A stretch of 21,901 bases of DNA. Source: Bacillota bacterium. Its GTDB lineage: Bacteria > Bacillota > UBA4882 > UBA8346. The notes beneath the pieces are model-generated. The model was not told the origin of the DNA. It saw only the letters and a list, made by a program, of their open reading frames with translations, and made no database searches. Shown in pieces: positions 13,443-20,609 of the stretch. Numbering within the stretch: the stretch's first letter is position 1; each line of letters starts with the position of its first letter. The stretch is from positions 1 through 21,901 of the forward strand of contig JAEZJQ010000111.1 in the NCBI GenBank assembly GCA_023436305.1, given 5' to 3'. A program made the position numbers and the translations under genes.

Positions 13443-16379
13443 GTGAAAATGAGAAAACGTTTTTGGCTATTTTTATCAGTTTTGACTGTTTTGTTCAGCG
13501 TGGCGATATTCAATATCGGATTCGGAACCATGATGGTAGTCCATGCACAGGCTTCCGCGGGGTGGCGGAACCTTCCGGACTTTTATGTGTTCAAAGACTC
13601 GATCAGTGGGTGGTCCGGGTCCGGGAATGGTGAATTGGAAACTGTAAACGGCAATTTGCCGGTTGATACCAATGTAACATATGACAATTTACCGTCTTTG
13701 AGATTCAATCTTCAAACGCAGCTTACATCGTGGATGTCGGACGTAATTTGTTTGGCTGGTTGGGCCAACCATGATGTAAGCCGGTATGTTCCGAACGGAT
13801 ACCTGGAATTTAATGTGAAAGGTAAAAACGGCGGGGAACAGTTTACAATCGGCGCAACTGATCATTTGACCGAGCGTGCATCGGGTGTCGAGCATACCAC
13901 AACAGTACCGATAACGAATTACTGTACGGTCACTACTGGGTGGCAACACGTCAAGATCCCCTTAAAAGATATTTTAGCTCAATCGCTCGATATGAATGCA
14001 TACGAAGCAAAGGCTCTCACTATCGGCTTAGTAACTTCGAATCCATTTTGTGTTTGGATAAATCAACTTAAACTAACTTCTCCCGATAAAGAAAATGCAT
14101 TTCCGGCCATTAAAGTAAATCAGTTGGGATTTAGCGTATCTTCCGTGAAATATGCTTGGGTTTCCGGATTTGAGGATGATTTTAGCGCTACCGCCGGGAC
14201 CCAATTTCAGGTGAAGAAGGTTTCCGACAACTCGGTTGCATATAGCGGACAACTAGTTCTCGTGGCTGATTATGACGCCAATGATTCCGGAGAAAGGGTT
14301 TTTAAAGCCGTATTTACCGACCTTAAACAACCGGGTGATTATTACATAACAGTTAATGCAAGCGGCATAACCAACTCTCCCAAGTTTAAGATAGGAGATG
14401 ACGTTTTTAAGCCGCTAGTGGTTGATGCGTCAAGATACTTTTATTATCAACGCGCCAATATCGACCTTGTGTCTCCATATTGTGGGAATTACCCGAGGGT
14501 AGATAAAACACCCGATGATTTCACCGCTGCCCTTAAATCTAATCCGTCGAGTACGAGTACAATCGACGTATCAAAAGGATGGTATGATGCTGGGGATACC
14601 GGAAAATATATTACTACTGGAGCGGCATCAGTATCGAATCTATTCTGGGCTTATGAGTTGTACCCGGGGGCATTTTTCGATAATCAGAATAATATTCCCG
14701 AAAGCGGAAACGACGTGCCCGATATACTTGATGAGGCGAGATGGGAGCTTGAATGGATGCTGAAAATGCAGGATACCGGAAGCGGCGGTTTTTACACACG
14801 AGTCGCTACCGCGGATGACGGTACTACCCGGCTTATCAGGGATACCGACGACGTTACCGCAAATATAAAGCCGACCAATGATACCGCACATGCAGCTGCA
14901 GTTTTAGCTCAAGCTTCAATAATATACGCCAAATATGATGCGGCGTTTGCTCAAAAGTGTTTAAATGCCGCGAAGAACGCATGGATGTATCTTGAACAGA
15001 ATCCCAATAATATTAAAGCTCCGGACACACCGTATGCTTCGGACTCCGATTCGGTCGCCAGATTTTGGGCTGCCGCATCTTTGTACAGAGCTGCCGGCGA
15101 TTCAAAGTACAATAACTACGTTACATCAAATTATACGAATGCTGGAAGCGCTCTTGACAGCACGACCGGAGATATGGTCTGGGACTGGAACACTGCATTT
15201 TTCTGCTATATGAAAGCTGGTAACCGCAACAGCGATGTAGAGAGCTGGTACAGAGATAAGTTTATCAAATGGACCAACAACAAAGTCGATCGCTATAAAA
15301 GCAGTCCCTGGGGTAATGTAATTATGAACGGTAATTATTACTGGGGCAGTAACGACGTAATCCTCAATATTCCCATGGAAGCTTTGACTGGTTCAACAAT
15401 TCTTGGAACAAATTCGGATGACATTAAAAATATGGGGCTTTCCGCATTGAACTATATTCTGGGCGCCAATCCCATGAGAAAGTCCTTTGTATCGAATGAA
15501 GGCGATGATAGTGTTAAAAACGTATATTCTTCGTTCAGCGAAGACGGATTAGCGGGGGTACCCAATGGGTTTATGGCGGGAGGCGCCAATAAATATCAAG
15601 GCGCGGGCTTATCGATGTTCGCCGCCAAATGCTTTATGGATAGCACCTGTGAATGGACCACAAATGAGCACACGATTGGTTGGAATTCCGTTCTCGTGTT
15701 TATGGCCGCATTTGCCAGTAGTATATCAACACCTGTGCCAACCCCTACCGTCACCCCAACCGTAACACCAACGCCGACATCGTCACCCATGGTGACGCCT
15801 ACTCCGGTTCGGACTGAGACTCCGACTGCGACTCCGGTTCGGACCGTGACGCCGACCCGGACAACGTCTCCCACGGTGACGCCAACTCTGCCGCCGGTTA
15901 CGCCGACACCGACAGCACCGCCGCCGGGAGCCCTTAAGGTGCAATTCTTTAATCAAAGTAAAACCGATCCTTCTAACCAGCTTTATTTGAACTTCCAGTT
16001 GGTCAATACCGGCAACAGCCCCGTAGCTTTGTCCAATGTCAAGATTCGGTACTGGTATACCCAAGACGGAACCCAGGCGCAGAACTTTTATTGCGATTAT
16101 TCGCCGGTAGGCAACAGTAACGTTACCGGGACTTTCGTGAAGCTGGGAACGGCGAAGACCGGCGCCGATACCTATGTGGAAACCGGATTTACCAGCGGCG
16201 CGGGCAGTCTGAACCCCGGAGCCATCATCCAAGTGCAATGCCGGTGCGCCAAGAACGACTGGTCGAATTATACCCAAAGCAACGATTACAGTTTTAACTC
16301 TTCGGCATCAAGTTACGTTGACTGGACCAAAGTGACCGGCTATGTTTCCGGGGCGCTGCAATGGGGGACGGAGCCGTAA
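13443..16379 (+). CDS. Secreted GH9 cellulase/hemicellulase with N-terminal sandwich, Ig-like domain and CBM3
   Basis: 978 residues from a GTG start; GGAGG lies 8 nt upstream, which favours it over the ATG two codons later. Signal peptide at about 1-37 (ending VHAQA). A beta-sandwich, probably carbohydrate-binding, spans about 40-215. The Ig-like domain found before GH9 (219-318, AIKVNQLGF) comes next. The GH9 barrel (about 325-757) has the DAGD motif at D382/D385 (KGWYDAGDTGKY) and catalytic acid E742 in WTTNEHTIGWNS. The usual histidine-arginine block of GH9 endoglucanases (PHHR-type) is missing; the corresponding stretch reads NPMRKSFVSNEG then VYSSF. That places it in a divergent GH9 branch, so its preferred substrate is uncertain. 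A long Pro/Thr linker (762-828) leads to a CBM3 (829-978). No dockerin is present. It is divergent from the double AraC gene. Confidence 0.92.
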   Translation: MKMRKRFWLFLSVLTVLFSVAIFNIGFGTMMVVHAQASAGWRNLPDFYVFKDSISGWSGSGNGELETVNGNLPVDTNVTYDNLPSLRFNLQTQLTSWMSDVICLAGWANHDVSRYVPNGYLEFNVKGKNGGEQFTIGATDHLTERASGVEHTTTVPITNYCTVTTGWQHVKIPLKDILAQSLDMNAYEAKALTIGLVTSNPFCVWINQLKLTSPDKENAFPAIKVNQLGFSVSSVKYAWVSGFEDDFSATAGTQFQVKKVSDNSVAYSGQLVLVADYDANDSGERVFKAVFTDLKQPGDYYITVNASGITNSPKFKIGDDVFKPLVVDASRYFYYQRANIDLVSPYCGNYPRVDKTPDDFTAALKSNPSSTSTIDVSKGWYDAGDTGKYITTGAASVSNLFWAYELYPGAFFDNQNNIPESGNDVPDILDEARWELEWMLKMQDTGSGGFYTRVATADDGTTRLIRDTDDVTANIKPTNDTAHAAAVLAQASIIYAKYDAAFAQKCLNAAKNAWMYLEQNPNNIKAPDTPYASDSDSVARFWAAASLYRAAGDSKYNNYVTSNYTNAGSALDSTTGDMVWDWNTAFFCYMKAGNRNSDVESWYRDKFIKWTNNKVDRYKSSPWGNVIMNGNYYWGSNDVILNIPMEALTGSTILGTNSDDIKNMGLSALNYILGANPMRKSFVSNEGDDSVKNVYSSFSEDGLAGVPNGFMAGGANKYQGAGLSMFAAKCFMDSTCEWTTNEHTIGWNSVLVFMAAFASSISTPVPTPTVTPTVTPTPTSSPMVTPTPVRTETPTATPVRTVTPTRTTSPTVTPTLPPVTPTPTAPPPGALKVQFFNQSKTDPSNQLYLNFQLVNTGNSPVALSNVKIRYWYTQDGTQAQNFYCDYSPVGNSNVTGTFVKLGTAKTGADTYVETGFTSGAGSLNPGAIIQVQCRCAKNDWSNYTQSNDYSFNSSASSYVDWTKVTGYVSGALQWGTEP

Positions 16380-16435
16380 ACAAAGCATTTGAATGATTAC
16401 TGATAGAAGAGGGAGAAACTGAAAGTTATTAGCCG

Positions 16436-16461
16436 ATCCGGCGGTGAAATATCCGCTGGAT
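16436..16461 (+). terminator. Hairpin after the GH9 gene
   Basis: ATCCGGCGG (16436-16444) pairs with CCGCTGGAT (16453-16461) with one G-T pair and an 8-nt loop, 57 nt after the GH9 stop. The bases after it (TGACTTCAATT) are not a clear T-run, so it may end or protect the transcript rather than act as a classical terminator. Confidence 0.4.
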
Positions 16462-16476
16462 TGACTTCAATTAATA

Positions 16477-16519
16477 TAATAAAGCTTAAATAGTCGAGAC
16501 GGCTGTTTAAGCTTTATTA
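16477..16519. terminator. Long AT-rich inverted repeat, probable bidirectional terminator
   Basis: TAATAAAGCTTAAA (16477-16490) is exactly repeated in inverted form as TTTAAGCTTTATTA (16506-16519), and three more pairs extend inward to give a 9-nt loop. The arm is 14 bp perfect. A T-run after the hairpin is lacking on both strands, so terminator function is plausible but not certain. Confidence 0.45.
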
Positions 16520-16689
16520 GTATAGTTGTGACAAACCCTATTTTAAAACTTAGCAGTATAATGATTTAATTTAGGACAGCAATTTTCCCTCATAGGTTAC
16601 GCGTAAAAAAAATAATCTAGTATTAAAAAAAATATTCTATTTAATTGGCCATCAATATTTTTTATACTCTTAGATGGGAGGTTGTGCTA

Positions 16690-18171
16690 ATGACGAATAT
16701 TTTAGAAATGACTGGTATCTGTAAACAATTTCCGGGTGTAATTGCCTTAAACAATGTTAACCTGACGGTCAAAGCCGGCGAAGTAATAGCTTTGATGGGC
16801 GAGAACGGCGCCGGTAAGTCAACCTTAATAAAAATTTTAGCCGGGGTAATTGATAAAGATCGCGGACAGATCATATTCAACGGAAAAAAAGTTGAGATTT
16901 CTTCACCGTATCATGCGCACAAAATTGGTATAAGCACTATTTTCCAAGAACTAAATCTTCTGCCGAATTTAAGCGTGGCGGAAAATATCTTTATGGGAGA
17001 CGAAAACCGGTCTTTCGGCGCTTTTGTCGACTATCAAAGTACGTATCAAAAAGCCCAACAGTTAATGAAACAAGTTGGGTTAAGCTGTGATCCCAAAACC
17101 TTGGTTCAAAACTTACCGGTTTCCCAGCGCCAGATGGTGGAAGTTGCCAAAGCGCTATCCCTTAAAGCGAAATTAATCATCATGGATGAACCCACTTCAT
17201 CATTAACTGAGCATGAAACTCAATTGTTGTTCAAAATTATCCGCGATTTGAAATCGCAAGGAGTATCGGTAATCTATATCAGTCACCGGATTAATGAGAT
17301 TTTTGAAATTGCCGACAGGGTTCAAGTCTTACGGGACGGCATGAACGCCGGCGAGTTGGAACGCCATGAGATGTCCGAAGAATTGATTATTCAAATGATG
17401 GTGGGCCGAGAGTTAAAAAATATTTTTGTCAAAAGCAAAGTGGAGATTGGTTCGACGGTCTTCTCCGTTGAAAATCTCTCAACCGCCGGATTTTTATCCA
17501 ATATCAGTTTTTCGCTTAAACGGGGAGAAATCCTGGGACTCGCCGGTTTGGTGGGAGCGGGGCGTACTGAGTTGATTCGGGCAATTTTTGGGCTTGATCC
17601 TCGAACATCCGGTAAAATTATGATTGAAAATCAGGTGGTATCGATCAAATCTCCCGGAAAAGCAATCCGGCTTGGAATCGCCTTTGTAACTGAAGATAGA
17701 CGCGGTCAAGGCCTGGTCACCGGAATGTCGGTCCGCGAAAATAGCACTTTGGTAACTTTAAAACAGATTCAAAAGTGGGGCTTCATCAAAAATAAAGCGG
17801 AACGTTCCATCGTTAACCGGTTCATTCAATTATTAAGAATTAAAACTCCTTCCATGGAAACCAAAGTCGCTACATTAAGCGGCGGTAATCAGCAAAAAGT
17901 GGTATTGGCGAAATGGTTGGCAAATCAACCCAAAATCTTAATCCTCGATGAACCGACCCGCGGGATTGACGTCGGTGCGAAAGCGGAAATCCACCGGATT
18001 ATGTCGGATTTAGCAGGTCAAGGTGTGGCCATTATCATGATCAGTTCGGAATTGCCGGAAGTTATGGGCATGAGCGACCGGATTCTAGTAATGCATGAAG
18101 GCCGGGTTACCGGTGAATTGAACCGTGGCGAAGCCACTCAAGAAAAAATTCTTACATTAGCGATTAGTTAA
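16690..18171 (+). CDS. CUT2-family sugar ABC transporter ATP-binding protein (RbsA/XylG-type)
   Basis: 493 residues from the ATG at 16690, which has GGGAGG 8 nt upstream; an ATG 45 nt earlier lacks a ribosome binding site and adds an atypical tail. Two ABC domains. In domain 1: Walker A GENGAGKS (37-44), Q86, signature region LPVSQRQ (142-148), Walker B LIIMDEP (162-168) and H199 in YISHR. In domain 2: a degenerate P-loop GLVGAGRTE without the Walker lysine (286-294), LSGGNQQ (396-402), and Walker B ILILDEP (416-422). This asymmetry is normal for RbsA/XylG/MglA proteins. It powers import of a monosaccharide, probably a pentose given the surrounding enzymes. First gene of a three-gene operon; 36 nt to the permease gene. 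Likely target of the three-component sensor at 185-4668 (inference). Confidence 0.93.
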   Translation: MTNILEMTGICKQFPGVIALNNVNLTVKAGEVIALMGENGAGKSTLIKILAGVIDKDRGQIIFNGKKVEISSPYHAHKIGISTIFQELNLLPNLSVAENIFMGDENRSFGAFVDYQSTYQKAQQLMKQVGLSCDPKTLVQNLPVSQRQMVEVAKALSLKAKLIIMDEPTSSLTEHETQLLFKIIRDLKSQGVSVIYISHRINEIFEIADRVQVLRDGMNAGELERHEMSEELIIQMMVGRELKNIFVKSKVEIGSTVFSVENLSTAGFLSNISFSLKRGEILGLAGLVGAGRTELIRAIFGLDPRTSGKIMIENQVVSIKSPGKAIRLGIAFVTEDRRGQGLVTGMSVRENSTLVTLKQIQKWGFIKNKAERSIVNRFIQLLRIKTPSMETKVATLSGGNQQKVVLAKWLANQPKILILDEPTRGIDVGAKAEIHRIMSDLAGQGVAIIMISSELPEVMGMSDRILVMHEGRVTGELNRGEATQEKILTLAIS

Positions 18172-18207
18172 TGACAAAATTGCTTAAAAAAGGGAGGCCA
18201 GTCGTAA

Positions 18208-19263
18208 ATGGGGCAAAATGATGTTTCCAAGTTAGAATTAGAAAAGCCGGAATCCAAGCAACCTTTTGGGAAGGTTCTGATGGATTTAACGGTCGCTCAA
18301 TTCCGGCAGGTTGTCAAGCAGCAAGTTTTCGGCATCTTTATGATTTTAGTTGTTCTTTCGGGAATCCTTTGGATTACCTGTCCAACTACTTTCCCGACTT
18401 CAGACAATGTATTCTCGGTAGCCCGCCAGTTTTCTTACATCGCAATCACCGCTATCGGCGAGTTATTGGTTATTATCACCGGCGGTATCGATCTGTCGGT
18501 TGGATCTATTATGGGAATGGGCGCCGTTCTTACCGGTTTTTTAATGCACGAACTCAATATTCCGATTCACTGGGCAATCATATTCGGGATAATGGGCGGA
18601 ACACTTTTAGGATTGCTTAATGCCATACTTATCGCGAAATTTAAACTGTCACCTTTTATCGCCACTTTGGGTACATTGAGTGTTGGCCGCGGTTTGGTTT
18701 ATGCGATTACTCAAGGGTATACGGTTCCAGTCCCCCCGTTATTCGCTAAACTTGGCCAGGGTTACTGGGGTCCGGTTCCCTATCCGGTAATTTATATGGT
18801 TGTCATCGGGATTATTTTCGCGATTTTTTTAGGCCGGACTGTCCTCGGCCGGCGGATTTATGCCTTAGGCGGTAATGAAGAGGCCGCAAAAGTCTCGGGT
18901 ATTAATGTTTCAAAACTGAAAATAATTGTATACATGCTGACCGGAGCATTGGCGGCAATCGGAGGTATTGTTTGCGCAGCCCGCCTAGGAGTAGCGCAGT
19001 CGACTTTAGCGAATGGTTATGAGTTGGATGTTATTGCCGCGGTGTATATTGGTGGCGCTAGTTCTAACGGCGGCTCCGGAACTGTCTTAGGTACGATCCT
19101 CGGCGCGGCAATCATGGGAGTCATTCGAAATGGCTTGGTACTCTTAAATGTCAGTCCTTACTGGGTTCAAACCGCGATAGGCGCGGTAATTATTATCAGC
19201 ATAGGATTTGACCGGTTTAGACTGGAGTACCAACAAAAGAAATTAAGTAAGGAGGTGGGTTAA
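18208..19263 (+). CDS. CUT2-family sugar ABC transporter permease (RbsC/XylH-type)
   Basis: 351 residues, ATG start with GGGAGG upstream. Integral membrane protein of the BPD_transp_2 family with roughly eight to ten hydrophobic helices. Family hallmarks: ELLVIITGGIDLSVGSIMG (about 88-106), KFKLSPFIATLGT, GRRIYALGGNEEAAKVSGI with the ATPase-contacting loop, and VYIGGASSNGGSGTVLGT. It has an extended hydrophilic N-terminus of about 45 residues before the first helix. It lies between the ATPase and binding protein genes, which gives the full CUT2 set. The transported sugar cannot be told from the sequence. Confidence 0.93.
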   Translation: MGQNDVSKLELEKPESKQPFGKVLMDLTVAQFRQVVKQQVFGIFMILVVLSGILWITCPTTFPTSDNVFSVARQFSYIAITAIGELLVIITGGIDLSVGSIMGMGAVLTGFLMHELNIPIHWAIIFGIMGGTLLGLLNAILIAKFKLSPFIATLGTLSVGRGLVYAITQGYTVPVPPLFAKLGQGYWGPVPYPVIYMVVIGIIFAIFLGRTVLGRRIYALGGNEEAAKVSGINVSKLKIIVYMLTGALAAIGGIVCAARLGVAQSTLANGYELDVIAAVYIGGASSNGGSGTVLGTILGAAIMGVIRNGLVLLNVSPYWVQTAIGAVIIISIGFDRFRLEYQQKKLSKEVG

Positions 19264-19324
19264 CTTAAAAATTTTAAGGCCCAGGTATTGTTTTAAATAT
19301 TAAAAATCAGGGGGAGATTTGAGA

Positions 19325-20290
19325 ATGAAAAAGCATTTAATCTTAATGTTTGTTTTGATGTTAGTAGTGAGTTCATTTAGTTTTACTACGCTTCAAGCCA
19401 AAGATATTACGATTGCTATGATTCCTAAATCCCTTGACAACCCGGTATTCCTGGATTCCAAGGTGGGTGGCGAGAAAGCGGCCAAAGAGCTTGGCGTGCA
19501 ATTTATCTGGACCGGTTCCAATCAAGCGGATGCCGCCGGCCAAGTAACCGTTATCGAGGGTTTAATTCAAAAGAAAGTCGACGGAATGATTATTAGTTGT
19601 AATGATGCCGGGGCATTGAAAGATGTTATCGACCGGGCTACCGCTGCCGGTATTAAAGTCGCCTGTTTTGATTCGGATTCAAAAGATAGTAAAAGAGCTT
19701 TTTATTGTGGAACCGACAACTACAATGCCGGTAAAGCTTGTGGCGCCGCGATGGTTAAATTAGTAAAGGCCCGTAAACTGTCCGGCACGATTACTTGCGC
19801 TCTTCTTACCGGTGGTTTAGGCGCCCCCAATCTTAATGACCGGATTAAAGGTTTTAAAGAAGTCGTTGCCGCCGCAAAAATTAAGATGAATTATACCACC
19901 ACCATGGCTTGCGATGATGACACCAATCGGGGTGTCGAATTAATGGAACAATATATTAAGGCCAATCCAAAATTAAAAACCTTCTTTGTGGTTGGCGGAT
20001 GGCCCTTCTTCTCAGCTCCCGGTTCCATGCCGAATATGAAAGCCTGGGTTAAAAAAGGCGGAATTTTAGTTTCCATGGATACTTTCTATCCTGTTTTGTT
20101 ACACATGAAAGATGGCATAGCCAATGCCCTGGTCGGTCAAGATTTTACTTCCATGGGTGATAAGTCGGTTCGCTCCATGGTTGATCTGATCAATGGAAAA
20201 TCAGTTCCCGAATTTGTTGGTACAGGTATCGTCAACTGCGATAAGAGTAATTTTGATGCAGTTTTTAAAGCTACCATTCCTTGGAATTAA
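19325..20290 (+). CDS. CUT2-family sugar ABC transporter substrate-binding protein (RbsB/XylF-type)
   Basis: 321 residues from the ATG at 19325, with GGGGGAG 8 nt upstream; a TTG six bases earlier is in frame but less likely. Cleavable signal peptide ending LQA before KDITIAM. There is no lipobox cysteine, unusual for a Gram-positive binding protein. Type I periplasmic-binding fold with IAMIPKSLDNPVFLDSK, GLIQKKVDGMIISCND, AAGIKVACFDSDSKDSKR, FYCGTDNYNAGKACG, GGLGAPNLNDRIKGF and GILVSMDTFYPVL. It is the close paralogue of the sensor-associated protein at 3607-4668. Most likely one gene duplicated, with one copy kept for uptake and one for signalling. It is separated from the permease by 61 nt containing a 15-bp palindrome (19264-19278). 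This is often the most abundant protein of such operons. Confidence 0.93.
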   Translation: MKKHLILMFVLMLVVSSFSFTTLQAKDITIAMIPKSLDNPVFLDSKVGGEKAAKELGVQFIWTGSNQADAAGQVTVIEGLIQKKVDGMIISCNDAGALKDVIDRATAAGIKVACFDSDSKDSKRAFYCGTDNYNAGKACGAAMVKLVKARKLSGTITCALLTGGLGAPNLNDRIKGFKEVVAAAKIKMNYTTTMACDDDTNRGVELMEQYIKANPKLKTFFVVGGWPFFSAPGSMPNMKAWVKKGGILVSMDTFYPVLLHMKDGIANALVGQDFTSMGDKSVRSMVDLINGKSVPEFVGTGIVNCDKSNFDAVFKATIPWN

Positions 20291-20609
20291 TCGGGATAAG
20301 GTGATTCATTGGTAAAAAAAGGTTGACAAATGCGCTAAAAATAAAAACACCTCTTTGTTTGGTAGAGTGGGTTTGTCAAAAAATCACTACATCATATGGA
20401 AGAGGTGTTTTTTCTCTTATTGATAAAATATGTAAATGTTGAGAAAGGGGGGAAAACTATGTTACCGGCACTTTTGTCACTATGGGTACCGCCTTGATAC
20501 AACCATCATGAAAACAGACGGCAACTTAACTTTTGCTAAAGCATAATGGGTTGACCGGACGATTCCCGCATTACGGTAAAATAACTAATTATTGAAAGGA
20601 GAAAGGAAA
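20291..20609. other. Intergenic region between the transporter operon and GH43
   Basis: 319 bp. The first third has two interleaved inverted repeats (20323-20412, listed separately). A 33-codon ORF runs 20396-20497 (starts MEEVFFLLLIKYVN) without a clear ribosome binding site and is probably not a gene. In another frame, about 20458-20494 reads YVTGTFVTMGTA, which resembles the CBM3 of the GH9 enzyme. No recognisable sigma-A promoter for GH43 was found. The region ends in an AAAGGAGAAAGG ribosome binding site for GH43. Confidence 0.5.
20323..20412 (+). repeat. Two interleaved inverted repeats; the second forms a terminator-like stem
   Basis: Arm A TTGACAAA (20323-20330) pairs with A' TTTGTCAA (20372-20379). 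Arm B AAAAACACCTCTT (20343-20355) pairs with B' AAGAGGTGTTTTT (20400-20412), 13 bp perfect, ending in a T-run. The order A-B-A'-B' means the two stems cannot be simply nested. They form either a pseudoknot or alternative structures. B-B' could terminate the transporter operon, 53 nt after its last stop. An IS remnant is another explanation. Confidence 0.55.

Larger units (their letters stand above)
16380..16689. other. Intergenic region between GH9 and the ABC transporter operon
   Basis: 310 bp with two hairpins (listed separately) in its first half and the leader of the transporter operon in its second half. A TATAAT at 16557-16562 has no acceptable -35 at 16-18 nt. That could fit an activator-dependent promoter such as one driven by the YesN-type regulator (inference). 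A perfect 10-bp palindrome, TTACGCGTAA, lies at 16597-16606, about 85 bp before the start codon, and is a candidate operator. Confidence 0.45.

Noticed and set aside
15783..16277. Minus-strand ORF rich in Arg/Ser opposite the GH9 linker and CBM3
   Set aside because: Antisense shadow of a strongly supported gene, with low-complexity Arg-rich sequence and no ribosome binding site.
20396..20497. 33-codon ORF starting MEEVFFLLL
   Set aside because: It starts inside the arm of the inverted repeat, has no ribosome binding site, and ends in low-information sequence.
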